NCBI GenBank assembly: GCA_041674745.1
Contig: JBAYVD010000001.1
Location: 575,761-639,760, forward strand
DNA from: UBA2040 sp041674745
GTDB lineage: Bacteria; Bacteroidota; Bacteroidia; Flavobacteriales_D; Crocinitomicaceae
Length of the DNA stretch: 64,000 bases
Direction: 5' to 3'
Positions 52,420 through 61,526 of the stretch are shown here, one piece after another; position 1 is the first letter of the stretch; each line of letters starts with the position of its first letter. The notes under the pieces were generated by a model. It saw only the letters and a program-made list of their open reading frames with translations. It made no database searches and was not told where the DNA came from. The translations under genes were made by a program, and so were the position numbers.

Positions 52420-52797
52420 ATGAAAAGCAAAATTTTACTGGTTTTAAATATTTTATATGGATTGATGTTCATCAATTCGGGATTGAACAAATTCTTTCAT
52501 TACGCACCCATGCCCGAAGACATGCCCGAAAAAGTTGCGCAGAATTTTGCGGCGTTTGAAACTATTGGATGGATCATGCCATTGCTCGCCATTGTTGAAA
52601 TTCTTGGAGGAATCCTGGGTATGACAAAAAAGTACCGTGCTTTGGCCAATGTGATGTTGTTTCCAATTATCGTTGGAATTGTACTTACCCACATTTTTGT
52701 TGCACCGTCTGGAATGCCAATTGCCATCCTCTTTTTTGCCATTAATAGTTGGAATTTGTACGAAGACCGCGCAAAAATTCAACCTTTGTGGAAGTAA
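52420..52797 (+). CDS. DoxX-family membrane protein
   Basis: Small membrane protein of 125 residues with four hydrophobic helices, the DoxX/DUF4267-like layout: VLNILYGLMFINSGLNKFFH, WIMPLLAIVEILGGILGM, ALANVMLFPIIVGIVLTHIF and PIAILFFAINSWNLY. The start is the ATG at 52420; a TTG two codons upstream is open but lacks support. Function of the family is unclear (some members join oxidoreductase complexes). Two inverted repeats lie in the 190-base region before it. Confidence 0.84.
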   Translation: MKSKILLVLNILYGLMFINSGLNKFFHYAPMPEDMPEKVAQNFAAFETIGWIMPLLAIVEILGGILGMTKKYRALANVMLFPIIVGIVLTHIFVAPSGMPIAILFFAINSWNLYEDRAKIQPLWK

Positions 52798-52889
52798 TTT
52801 CTCGAGGACGATTTGTTGACGAAACTAAATAGTCTTTCAGGTTGAACCAAAAACAATTGCACTACCGCTTTACAAATTGAACAGTAATT

Positions 52890-54491
52890 ATGGAGAATTC
52901 AAGGAATAATAAGCGAATCGCGTTTGCCTTCATCTTAGCGACTTTGATTATTTCGTCGTGTAAGAAATTGGAATTAAATAAAATTGCAACAGAAGCGTGG
53001 TCTCCCAATTTAGCGGTTCCATTGGCTATTGGAGAATTTGGGGTATACGATGTGTTGTCCGGTAATGATTCTTCTGTATTGTCTGTCGGTCAAGATGTTT
53101 CTTTGGCGATTCTGTATTCTGAAAACAAAGATATTCTGGTCGCTGCAGATTTGATTGATTTACCGAATCAAAACTTCAACTACAGTGCGTCTATGGCTTC
53201 ATACGGTGTGCCAATTGTTCCATCATTTAGCGGAACACAAACGGTTTCCACCAACCAAACGTTTAGTCTAAACAATGCTGCTGGAGGAAGTTTGTATACA
53301 ATCGATTTTCAGTCTGGGATATTAAATATTGATGTTGCGACCAATTTAATGCATTCCTTGAAGTATGACTTTATTTTTCCAGATTTACTGGAAAATGGAA
53401 TCCCTGTTACCCGAACAATCGACTTGGTTTACAACGGGAGTACTCCACAGGTTGGCACAACGACAGTCAATTTAAACAATGCCATCTTGGATTTGACCAA
53501 TGGTTCGGGTGGTTCCAATGAAATACGAGTCAATCTGGATTTGACGATAACCGGTTCGGGTAATCCGATATTTGGTACTGAATATGCGAATTTTGACCTC
53601 AATTTGTCCAACTTGGATTTCGATTTGATCACAGGCGAATTTAGTTCCTTGGTTCTCCCGAATGCCATGGATACAATTGCACTAAAATTGTTCAACAATA
53701 CGACGCAAGGTACTTTTACCATTGTCAATCCTACGATGGAATTTAAGTTTGGAAATAGTTTTGGACTTCCTGTCGACATCAATTTTAATTCCATAAAAAC
53801 CAAAGAATTGGTCTCTGGTGCGGAGTTTCCGCTGACAGGTTTTCCGGCTAGTTTTTCGTTGGCGCAAGCAACAAATGTTGGACAAGTGGCCACATCTACT
53901 TTAATGATTTCTGATCAAAATTCTGCCAATATTCAGGACATACTTTCACCCACACCGAAAATTTTGATTTATGATATTGGTGGTTCAATTCCGACTGCTG
54001 GCACCCAATTTATCGCTCATGATAGCAAAATCAATTTGCAGGGAACGTTAACTTTGCCTTTAGAAGGATACGCGACAGGTTTTGTGATGCGAGATACAAT
54101 CGCTGCTACCGTTAACCTAGACAATGAATTTATAGAGTCGGCTATGATTCGGTTGAACATCGACAACGGTTTTCCCATAGAAGCCAAAGTGCATATTTTA
54201 TTGGTTGATGCAAACTACAACGTTTTGAAAGACTTAACGAACGGTTACCAGGATTTAATAAAAGCGGCACCTGTGGATGGAACTGGAAAAGTAACACAAT
54301 CAGCCAAAGCCATCAATGATTTTACGTTGACAAATGCGGAATTGCCAACCGTGAAAAACACGGCGTACATTATTTTTGAAGTGGGTGGACAAACGACGGA
54401 TGGCAATCTAGGAACCGTCGTGAAGTTTTATGATTCGTATAAATTGAGTCTGCGATTGGGATTGCAGGTGCAAGGCAAAGTAAAAATATAA
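52890..54491 (+). CDS. Lipoprotein of unknown function, paired with DUF5723-like protein
   Basis: Putative surface lipoprotein of 533 residues. Lipobox IISSC gives the lipidated Cys at residue 24. The rest is strand-rich, with repeated Asn/Thr/Leu segments (LDLTNGSGGSNEIRVNLDL, NYNVLKDLTNGYQDLIK), like the beta-sandwich lipoproteins common in Bacteroidota. No catalytic motif seen. The next gene, an outer-membrane-type protein, begins 12 bases after its stop, so the two probably form one surface unit. Confidence 0.75.
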   Translation: MENSRNNKRIAFAFILATLIISSCKKLELNKIATEAWSPNLAVPLAIGEFGVYDVLSGNDSSVLSVGQDVSLAILYSENKDILVAADLIDLPNQNFNYSASMASYGVPIVPSFSGTQTVSTNQTFSLNNAAGGSLYTIDFQSGILNIDVATNLMHSLKYDFIFPDLLENGIPVTRTIDLVYNGSTPQVGTTTVNLNNAILDLTNGSGGSNEIRVNLDLTITGSGNPIFGTEYANFDLNLSNLDFDLITGEFSSLVLPNAMDTIALKLFNNTTQGTFTIVNPTMEFKFGNSFGLPVDINFNSIKTKELVSGAEFPLTGFPASFSLAQATNVGQVATSTLMISDQNSANIQDILSPTPKILIYDIGGSIPTAGTQFIAHDSKINLQGTLTLPLEGYATGFVMRDTIAATVNLDNEFIESAMIRLNIDNGFPIEAKVHILLVDANYNVLKDLTNGYQDLIKAAPVDGTGKVTQSAKAINDFTLTNAELPTVKNTAYIIFEVGGQTTDGNLGTVVKFYDSYKLSLRLGLQVQGKVKI

Positions 54492-54503
54492 ACAAGGGCA
54501 ATT

Positions 54504-55862
54504 ATGATGAAGAATTACCAATTCGCACTGATTGCTTTCCTGTTTCTGTTTGGAATTCAGTCCAATGTGCTAGCGCAGAAGAACTTTGGATATTATAACG
54601 GCATGCAGAATTTGCCTCAGTCACATTATTACAATCCTTCTTGGAATGCCAAAAACAAGCTCTATTTTTCCATTGGAACAGGGATGCACAGTGTTGGAAT
54701 TTCCAATAGTGGTTTTGCATTGAAGGATGTTTTGGTTGCTCGTCCGCAAGATGATTCCTTGGTGATTTCACCGGCGGGTGCCATCGATAAAATGGCCCGA
54801 AATAATTTTTTGTCAGCTACTGCACAGAATGAATTGCTTGGATTTGGTATAAAAGTGAAACAAAACTACTTCAGTTTTGCGGTAATCAATCGTTTTGATT
54901 TTAGTTTTGCTTATCCAAAGGATTTTGTGAAACTCATCTTTGAAGGAAATGGCGGTTCATTGCTTGGGCAGCGAGCAAATATGGACGGTTTGGGGCTGAA
55001 CATGAATAGCTACATGGAATATGGAGTGGGTTTTAATCGCGAATTTTTGGATGCCAAGTTGAAAGTTGGCGTGCGCGCAAAACTGCTTTCGGGAATTGCG
55101 AATGTTCATACCAAGAAAAGTGTTTTGGGTTTGACAACGGACCAAGAAACGTTTGATTTAACGATCGATGGCGCCTTGGATTTGCGTACTTCAGGTATTC
55201 CAGATTCTACTCAGCAATTTGATCAATCGGGTGCCTACAACTTTAAAAATCATGGAACAGCGTTTGATTTCGGGGCGACGTATGCTGTTTCTGAAAAATT
55301 AAAAATAACCGCCAGTATTTTGGATGTAGGAAGTATCAAATGGACGCAAAACGTGCACAATTACAATCGAACTGATTTCACCTATACATTCAAAGGGGCG
55401 GATATCAATCAAGCGTTGAACGATTCAAATTACTTGCAAAATATTCAAGATACTTTAAAGAATGTTTTTCTTTTGGATAAAAATAGCCAAAGTTACCGAA
55501 CCGCGTTGCCGACAAGAATCATTTTGGGCGGGAACTACGATATCAATTCTTTGTTTGGCGTCGGTGCCGTTTGGTTCTCTGATTTTGCCAACAAGAAATA
55601 CCGACCGACACTTTCCTTAACAGGCACGTTGCACGTGAAGAATTGGCTATTTGTCAATTTGAATTACTCGATGACGGCTCGTAGCGCGAAAAATATAGGA
55701 TTCGGCTTTGCTTTAAAAGGTTTAGGCATGTCTTATTTTGTAGCGACGGACAACATTTTAGCCGCATTGAATCCTGCTGGAGCAAAAGTTTTTCATATCA
55801 GTACTGGTTTAGGATTTTGTATTGGACGTACGGATAAGGACAAAATTAATAAGGCAGAGTGA
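54504..55862 (+). CDS. DUF5723-like outer-membrane protein
   Basis: Protein of 452 residues with a signal peptide ending near NVLAQ. The start of the mature part (NLPQSHYYNPSWNAKNKLYFS) and the repeated amphipathic strands with FGF/GATY/GVGA patterns resemble DUF5723, a beta-barrel-type family of Bacteroidota. The last strands (HISTGLGFCIGRTDKDK) are typical of an outer-membrane barrel. It follows the lipoprotein gene closely. Function not known; transport or anchoring of the partner lipoprotein is inference. Confidence 0.72.
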   Translation: MMKNYQFALIAFLFLFGIQSNVLAQKNFGYYNGMQNLPQSHYYNPSWNAKNKLYFSIGTGMHSVGISNSGFALKDVLVARPQDDSLVISPAGAIDKMARNNFLSATAQNELLGFGIKVKQNYFSFAVINRFDFSFAYPKDFVKLIFEGNGGSLLGQRANMDGLGLNMNSYMEYGVGFNREFLDAKLKVGVRAKLLSGIANVHTKKSVLGLTTDQETFDLTIDGALDLRTSGIPDSTQQFDQSGAYNFKNHGTAFDFGATYAVSEKLKITASILDVGSIKWTQNVHNYNRTDFTYTFKGADINQALNDSNYLQNIQDTLKNVFLLDKNSQSYRTALPTRIILGGNYDINSLFGVGAVWFSDFANKKYRPTLSLTGTLHVKNWLFVNLNYSMTARSAKNIGFGFALKGLGMSYFVATDNILAALNPAGAKVFHISTGLGFCIGRTDKDKINKAE

Positions 55863-55881
55863 TTCAATAAATTATTTTCAA

Positions 55882-57288
55882 TTAATCATGCAAGGTGTAT
55901 TTTACAATGCATTGATTGATTGGATTCAATCTGGGCTTTGTAGCTATAAAGTAGATGTTTTTGCCGTCTTTAGAAAGCCAAATAGTCTTTGGTAAAGGAA
56001 ATGCTTTGTACTTTTTGTTTTCTAAACGAGTGAAGACCTTTTCCTTCTTCAATAGCGCTCCTGTTTTTAAATCAATGACACATAAGAGCGTTACGCTTTT
56101 TCTAGTTCGTTTCAATTTAGAATGGAAATCCATCGTCAAACTATCATTTTTGTACACTTCTGGTTTGTTTGCGTCTTTTTTATGGACATTAAACAACATG
56201 TAAAGTGCACTCGAATCAATTTTCGACCCAAAAACGGCGTACGGAATAAACAATGAATTCTCAGTACTGACAACCACGGTGGCCATGTCAGAACCGGCGT
56301 TAGATTTTGAGTTAAATCTTAGTATGTTTGTCTTTCTTGGTTTAGAAGAAAAAATTGGCGTAAAGGAAGAAGCATAACTTGTAAGAAATGTTGAAAAATA
56401 CTCGTATTCAAGAATTTTGCCATTATTTAGATATTGGCTCGCCCAGGGTAAATCCTTTTCCTGTATTTTATTTACTTCCTTGGTGTAATAATCGATCGGA
56501 ATCGTAAGTGACACGACGTAATTATTTAACTCATAAATACACTTGAAGCTCATAGTAGTTCCCTGTTGAACGACTTTAAATTCGTGAAATTTTCCTTGAG
56601 AATAGTTTGAATTCGTAGGGAAAAATGATTGTTCCCATTTCTCGTAATTTTTTAGTGCATTGTACACAGTTAGTATGTTGTTGTTAGAAAGCACGTATAC
56701 ACTCCCATCATTATCGATGCTTACAATTCTATCTTTCGTATTAAGATAATAATCCTCAAAGCGATGAACTACTTCCAAATTTTCATTTAATACAAAATAC
56801 TGTATCAAATTTTTATCATCCTCGCTGGAATTCGCATTGGCAGAAACGAGAAAAAATTGTCCACTTGGTGAAACAGCTTTGGAAAGGTTTATGAATCGCT
56901 TTTCTATCTGATCACCTAAATCTAAAGTAACTTTCTTGGCGATGTATCCTACTTTTTCAAAATTATGTAAATACACGATAACTTCTCTGGACTCCTGTTT
57001 TGTTCGCTTTTTCATTATTATTTCGAGAATATCGCTACCCGAGAATAATATATTGTACCCAAGATGGAAAATTTTGTGCTGTTTTAAACTGGATTTCTTG
57101 ATCATATAGTGATCGTGCTTATAACTCCCTGATAAATTGACCTGATCCACATATAAAAAACTATCCGTTTCATGAACGATTTCAGGGTCTCCTTTCACAA
57201 AGGCAAATCGATTGATTTGAACATTTGAATTTTGGCCAACTAAATTGGAAAACGGAAAAATAAGGAAGAATAGAATGCTCTGTTTCAT
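55882..57288 (-). CDS. Secreted protein of unknown function next to M48 peptidase
   Basis: Protein of 468 residues with a signal peptide (SNLVGQ near residue 19). The mature part consists of repeated strand blocks (SPSGQFFLVSANAN, VSIDNDGSVYVLSNNN, WLSKDGKNIYFIATKP) that suggest a beta propeller. No catalytic motif or T9SS domain is seen. It starts 1 base after the stop of the M48 peptidase gene and is probably cotranscribed, so it may be a partner or substrate-recruiting subunit (inference). Confidence 0.72.
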   Translation of the reverse strand: MKQSILFFLIFPFSNLVGQNSNVQINRFAFVKGDPEIVHETDSFLYVDQVNLSGSYKHDHYMIKKSSLKQHKIFHLGYNILFSGSDILEIIMKKRTKQESREVIVYLHNFEKVGYIAKKVTLDLGDQIEKRFINLSKAVSPSGQFFLVSANANSSEDDKNLIQYFVLNENLEVVHRFEDYYLNTKDRIVSIDNDGSVYVLSNNNILTVYNALKNYEKWEQSFFPTNSNYSQGKFHEFKVVQQGTTMSFKCIYELNNYVVSLTIPIDYYTKEVNKIQEKDLPWASQYLNNGKILEYEYFSTFLTSYASSFTPIFSSKPRKTNILRFNSKSNAGSDMATVVVSTENSLFIPYAVFGSKIDSSALYMLFNVHKKDANKPEVYKNDSLTMDFHSKLKRTRKSVTLLCVIDLKTGALLKKEKVFTRLENKKYKAFPLPKTIWLSKDGKNIYFIATKPRLNPINQCIVKYTLHD

Positions 57289-57289
57289 A

Positions 57290-59311
57290 CTAAAGATTGG
57301 CTAGTTTATTTAGTTGTTTTGTGTAAAAATCTGTAAAATTAAAATTGACATTGACATGCACATTGTCAAAATCCAGTTTATTGGCTGCTAGATAATCATC
57401 GAGGAGTAAGAATGTTTGGCGCACATTGTATGACTTTTCTTTTCCGTTGTTGTAGATGATTATCAGGTGAACTATTTGCTTGTATTCTGCTGAAATCTTA
57501 ATGAAGTCTTGATAAACAAGTGGTTGCAACAATCCTTGGCTATTATATAACTCATTGAGCCAATTTACCACTTTCACTTGGTTGTTATAAGCTTCGGTAT
57601 TCAACGGTAAATTATAGAACGTTTCTTTAATAGAATTGTCATAGTTTAAAAATGCAAGCGCGTGTGTTTTTTCAAGCGATTTTTGAATGTTTTTATCTTT
57701 CACATTGCTTTGATTGATTACAACTTGCAAAAGCATTATTTTTTCTTTTACTTGTTTCCTTTCATCGAGCGAATTCAAAAAGTCAATGTTTGAATTTGAA
57801 AATCCATATAAATAAAAGTCAGCCACTTCTTTTCTTAGTTCGAATTTTTCTTTATTCGATAAATCATTGGTAATTTGTTCAACTTTTTTGAGGAAAGCAG
57901 AATCGGGTCGATCAACCCGGAATTCAACCGGTTGACTTTTTCCACTTTTTTTCAGATCAGAATAAAGGGACTGAATCATAGCTTTTGGAATAGCTGGATT
58001 TTCAAAATACGCTTGATTTTCAAATAGAAATTTTAACGCAATACCGGTCATCTGATTTTGGTCCAATTCTTTGTAAAAATGAATTAATTTTTGTTTCTGT
58101 CCAGGTGTACGATTAATAGGATGGATAATAGCGCCTATTTGGTTGCCTGTTTTGAACTTCGTCATGCCGTAAAGTGCTTTGACCATGATTATTTTTAATT
58201 CTCGAATTCGCTTAGGGTAAATTTCAAGCAAAGAATAGGAATTGTAAAAGGCTTCCGTAAAATCGTTTTCAACCAATAGTAGTTCTAGTTGCAGGATGCG
58301 CATTTTTTCTTGAATGTCATCAAATTTTTCCTTAGAAATAAGGAAACCATTCGTCGCGACTGAATCCAGACTTATCCAACTTGACAATTTGTCAATTCTC
58401 GTTTGAATACTTGGGTGGGTATGATATTGTTCAAGATAGTCATCGTCACGCTGTACAACAATAATTTCAGGAGAAGAGAATAGTTTAGGAATAAAATAAT
58501 TCTCCTCAAAAACACTATTGATATCAAAATTGGACTGTATATAGGATTGGTCTGAATTGTACAAAACTTTTAGGGCATTCAATGCAAAAATTTCATCGTA
58601 ACCTGCATTTCTCATCAAAATCAAACCCAATGAATCCGCTTCCAATTCATGTTTTCGAGAATTTTCCAACGAATTTAAAAGGGCAATTTTGCCCATGGGT
58701 TTATCTTTTTTTGAATAAAGTGATTCATGATTCACAATTGATTTGGCGGTATGAAATAATACATAATGGGAGATTTCGTGTGCCACAACAAAGGCAAGTT
58801 CAGCCTCATTGTGCACATAACTGAACAAGCCAACATTCAGGCGGATTTCTTTGTGATAATGACAGGTTGCATTCACTTGGTAATTTCGCTCAAAATAGAA
58901 ATCCAAGTCAATTTCTCCTAAATTGGGATTAGCTAAAATGATTTTTTTAGCGATCGAATCCAAGTAGTTGTTTTCTTCTGTTCCGAAGATTATTTTACCA
59001 TTAATAATGTCACTATTATACCGATCTACCGTCGTTTGAACAAAATCCTTTACCGTTTCATTTTGTTTAAGCGCAGGCATTTTTGATTCGAGCAGATTGC
59101 TTTCAAAAAGTTCTTTTTTCTGCTCATTGCTCAAACAAATTTTCTTGGGTATTTCTCCTAAGCTTAAACCAAATGAATTGGGTTGTTGAGCGAGAGAACT
59201 TTCTGGCAAAAGAAAAAAAGAAGCCAAAACCACTAAAAATTTAAAATGATATTTTTTGAATGTCAATTTAATACTACCTAGTGATTGGTAATTCTTTGGA
59301 GGTAAAAACAT
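57290..59311 (-). CDS. M48-family metallopeptidase, large form with helical C-terminal region
   Basis: Secreted zinc peptidase of 673 residues. The zinc site is VAHEISHYVLFH (H178, E179, H182) with the third ligand region HELEADSLGLILM. A hydrophobic signal lies at about residues 24-42 (FLVVLASFFLLPESSLAQ), after an unusually long basic start; a TTG near residue 16 could be the real start. After the peptidase domain come about 350 residues of mostly helical sequence resembling degenerate TPR units. Probably periplasmic, like BepA-type M48 proteases with TPRs, which take part in outer-membrane quality control; that role is inferred. Confidence 0.83.
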   Translation of the reverse strand: MFLPPKNYQSLGSIKLTFKKYHFKFLVVLASFFLLPESSLAQQPNSFGLSLGEIPKKICLSNEQKKELFESNLLESKMPALKQNETVKDFVQTTVDRYNSDIINGKIIFGTEENNYLDSIAKKIILANPNLGEIDLDFYFERNYQVNATCHYHKEIRLNVGLFSYVHNEAELAFVVAHEISHYVLFHTAKSIVNHESLYSKKDKPMGKIALLNSLENSRKHELEADSLGLILMRNAGYDEIFALNALKVLYNSDQSYIQSNFDINSVFEENYFIPKLFSSPEIIVVQRDDDYLEQYHTHPSIQTRIDKLSSWISLDSVATNGFLISKEKFDDIQEKMRILQLELLLVENDFTEAFYNSYSLLEIYPKRIRELKIIMVKALYGMTKFKTGNQIGAIIHPINRTPGQKQKLIHFYKELDQNQMTGIALKFLFENQAYFENPAIPKAMIQSLYSDLKKSGKSQPVEFRVDRPDSAFLKKVEQITNDLSNKEKFELRKEVADFYLYGFSNSNIDFLNSLDERKQVKEKIMLLQVVINQSNVKDKNIQKSLEKTHALAFLNYDNSIKETFYNLPLNTEAYNNQVKVVNWLNELYNSQGLLQPLVYQDFIKISAEYKQIVHLIIIYNNGKEKSYNVRQTFLLLDDYLAANKLDFDNVHVNVNFNFTDFYTKQLNKLANL

Positions 59312-59418
59312 GTAAATAACTTTAGGTCTAAATTAGGCCGACAAGATAAAAAGAAATCTACTAATAAAAATACAAGTATATTGTAATTCAGATGAAAATC
59401 GAAGAAATTGCCTAAAGA

Positions 59419-60663
59419 CTATTCCTCAAAACGCTTAAAAATAATACTCGCAATGTGTCCACCAAAACCAAAGGTATTGCTCATGGCATAATTCATTTCT
59501 TTTGCTTTTCCTTTGCCCAACGGGAAGTCATACAAATCAGCAAATTCCGGTTCGATTGTTTCTGTGTTGATCGTTGGGGGAACAATTCCGTCACGCAAGC
59601 CCATCACACAAGCGATTCCTTCAATGGCACCAGCGGCTCCTAACAAATGACCTGTCATGGATTTTGTGGCAGAAATGGAAAGATTTTTGTTTTCACCAAA
59701 AACACGTTTGGCGGCTTTTAATTCCGATAAATCTCCTTGCGGAGTGGATGTCGCGTGCATGTTCACGTAATCGATTTGTTCTGGTTTTAAGCCAGCTTCA
59801 CGCAACGCTTCTTCCATGCCCAAAACAGCTCCGTCGCCTTCCGGATGCGTTCCGGTTAAATGATAGGCATCTGCTGCCATTCCTCCACCAACAACTTCTC
59901 CGTAAATGGTCGCGCCACGTTTTACAGCGTGCTCGTATTCTTCCAAAATCATCGCGCCAGCTCCTTCGCCCATCACAAAACCATCGCGGTTCACGTCAAA
60001 GGGGCGAGATGCTTTTTCGGGTGTATCATTCATTTTTGAAAGCGCTTGAGCAGAAGAGAAACCACCAATGGCAGAACCTGTAACAGCGGCTTCAGAACCA
60101 CCGGTTACAATCATGTCTGCTTTGTCCCACTTGATATAATTGAAGGCTTCAATCATGGCCGTATTCGAAGTGGCGCAAGCGGAAACAGGACAGAAATTTA
60201 CGCCGCGCAAACCGTATTTGATGGAAATAATTCCTGAGGCGATGTCTACTAAAATTCGAGGAATGAAAAAAGGCGTAAAACGGGGTGTGCCGTCGCCTTG
60301 ATTGTATTCCGTCATTTGATTTTCAAAGGTTGTGATGCCGCCATTTCCAGAACCCCAAATTACACCGATTCGGTCTTTGTTTAGGGTGTCGAAATCAATT
60401 TTCGCATGTTCAACAGCTTCTGCCACCGCGACCAAAGCATATTGGGAAAAAGGATCGTATTTCCGTACTTCTTTCACATCAAAATGTGCGCTAGGATCGT
60501 ATCCTTTTAGCTCACACGCAAATTTTGTTTTGAATAAGGAGGTGTCAAATCTGGTGATGGGTCCTGCTCCTGAAACACCATTTTTTAAGGCATTCCAAAA
60601 GCTATTCAAATCATTTCCAATTGGTGTCAAAGCACCCATTCCTGTGATAACTACTCTTCTCAT
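59419..60663 (-). CDS. fabF: 3-oxoacyl-ACP synthase II (KAS II)
   Basis: Condensing enzyme of fatty acid elongation, 414 residues. The catalytic triad is Cys in VSACATSN (C163), His in NMHATSTPQGD and His in KSMTGHLLGAAG. N-terminus RRVVITGMGALTPIGN and the C-terminal SNTFGFGGHIASIIF are typical of FabF. An acpP gene would normally be next to it but is not seen; instead a palindrome-rich spacer of 130 bases and the SUF genes lie upstream. It could belong to a flexirubin or other special pathway, but the sequence looks like housekeeping FabF. Confidence 0.93.
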   Translation of the reverse strand: MRRVVITGMGALTPIGNDLNSFWNALKNGVSGAGPITRFDTSLFKTKFACELKGYDPSAHFDVKEVRKYDPFSQYALVAVAEAVEHAKIDFDTLNKDRIGVIWGSGNGGITTFENQMTEYNQGDGTPRFTPFFIPRILVDIASGIISIKYGLRGVNFCPVSACATSNTAMIEAFNYIKWDKADMIVTGGSEAAVTGSAIGGFSSAQALSKMNDTPEKASRPFDVNRDGFVMGEGAGAMILEEYEHAVKRGATIYGEVVGGGMAADAYHLTGTHPEGDGAVLGMEEALREAGLKPEQIDYVNMHATSTPQGDLSELKAAKRVFGENKNLSISATKSMTGHLLGAAGAIEGIACVMGLRDGIVPPTINTETIEPEFADLYDFPLGKGKAKEMNYAMSNTFGFGGHIASIIFKRFEE

Positions 60664-60676
60664 ATTTTTTGGAGTC

Positions 60677-60792
60677 TGGATCGCTACGCTGCTGGATTAT
60701 GGATCGCATTGCTGCTGGATTAATCCAGCAGCGAAGCGCTCTATCAGTTCGCTTTAGCGAACGTTCTATCCTCCATCAGCGAAGCGGTCTAT
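60677..60792. repeat. Nested direct and inverted repeats between SUF genes and fabF
   Basis: A 23-bp direct repeat (60677-60699 and 60700-60722, 20 of 23 identical) runs into a perfect 22-bp palindrome at 60711-60732 (arm GCTGCTGGATT). A hairpin with arms GTTCGCT/AGCGAAC follows at 60747-60762. AGCGAAGCG-type blocks ending in TCTATC recur at 60730, 60756 and 60778. The left and right halves are roughly complementary, so the whole can fold into a branched structure. No reading frame fits. Confidence 0.85.
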
Positions 60793-60793
60793 T

Positions 60794-61099
60794 TTATAAA
60801 AAACCCAATTCTAATTTCGCTTCTTCGCTCATCATGTCTTTGTCCCAAGCTGGATCAAAAACGATGTTCACGATAGCAGATTTTACACCTTCAATGGCGC
60901 CAACTTTGTCTTCCACGTCTTTTGGCATGGATTCCGCCACCGGACAATTCGGTGAAGTCAAGGTCATTTCTATGGTCACATTTTGTTCGGCGTCGATTTT
61001 CACTTCGTAAATCAAACCCAATTCGTATATATCCACCGGAATTTCGGGGTCGTAAATGGTTTTGAGCACATTTACGATGGTATTTTCTAATTCCATCAT
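60794..61099 (-). CDS. SufT-like DUF59 protein, Fe-S cluster assembly
   Basis: MIP18/DUF59-family protein of 101 residues: VLKTIYDPEIPVDIYELGL near the start, VTIEMTLTSPNCPVAESMP with the conserved Cys, and ending VFDPAWDKDMMSEEAKLELG. Family members (SufT, PaaD-like) help mature Fe-S proteins. It overlaps sufE by 4 bases (ATGA) and is the last gene of the SUF run. The palindrome-rich spacer follows. Confidence 0.9.
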   Translation of the reverse strand: MMELENTIVNVLKTIYDPEIPVDIYELGLIYEVKIDAEQNVTIEMTLTSPNCPVAESMPKDVEDKVGAIEGVKSAIVNIVFDPAWDKDMMSEEAKLELGFL

Positions 61100-61521
61100 G
61101 ATTTCTTTGCAATTTCTGTCAAGGCTGACATTTTTAATTTTTTAACCATGCTCGCCAAACCGTTGGAACGAGTAGGAGATAAGTGTTCGTGTAAACCGAT
61201 GTCCGCAATAAAATGCAAATCGGCCGTAGCGATATTTTCGGGTATTTCATTGTCCATCACGCGGATCAACAAACCGATGATTCCTTTGGTAATAATCGCA
61301 TCGGAATCGGCTGTGAAACGCAATTTCTGACTTTCGTCGATGTGACTTGCCAACCAAACCCGCGACTGACAACCTTCAATCAATCGATCGTCAGTTTTCA
61401 AATCTTCGGCAATCAGGGGCAAATCTTTTCCCAATTCAATAATGTATTCGTATTTCTCCATCCAATCGTCGTAGATGGCAAATTCGTCAATTATTTCTTG
61501 TTGTTTTTCTTCTATTGTCAT
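61096..61521 (-). CDS. sufE: Cysteine desulfuration protein SufE
   Basis: Accepts persulfide sulfur from SufS; 141 residues, normal length. The acceptor Cys is C51 in LIEGCQSRVWL. DWMEKYEYIIELGKDLP and DLGLHEHLSPTRSNGL-like (DIGLHEHLSPTRSNGL) segments are family marks. It lies 5 bases after sufS and overlaps the SufT-like gene by 4. SufB, SufC and SufD are not next to it. Confidence 0.95.
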   Translation of the reverse strand: MTIEEKQQEIIDEFAIYDDWMEKYEYIIELGKDLPLIAEDLKTDDRLIEGCQSRVWLASHIDESQKLRFTADSDAIITKGIIGLLIRVMDNEIPENIATADLHFIADIGLHEHLSPTRSNGLASMVKKLKMSALTEIAKKS

Positions 61522-61526
61522 GTTTT

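Noticed and set aside
13754..57288. Direct paralogy of the 513- and 468-residue secreted proteins
   Set aside because: They share style (signal peptide, strand blocks) but no aligned motif could be seen by eye.
59574..60083. 169-residue open frame antisense to fabF
   Set aside because: FabF active-site region is encoded on the other strand; the antisense product is Arg/Leu/His-rich low-quality sequence.
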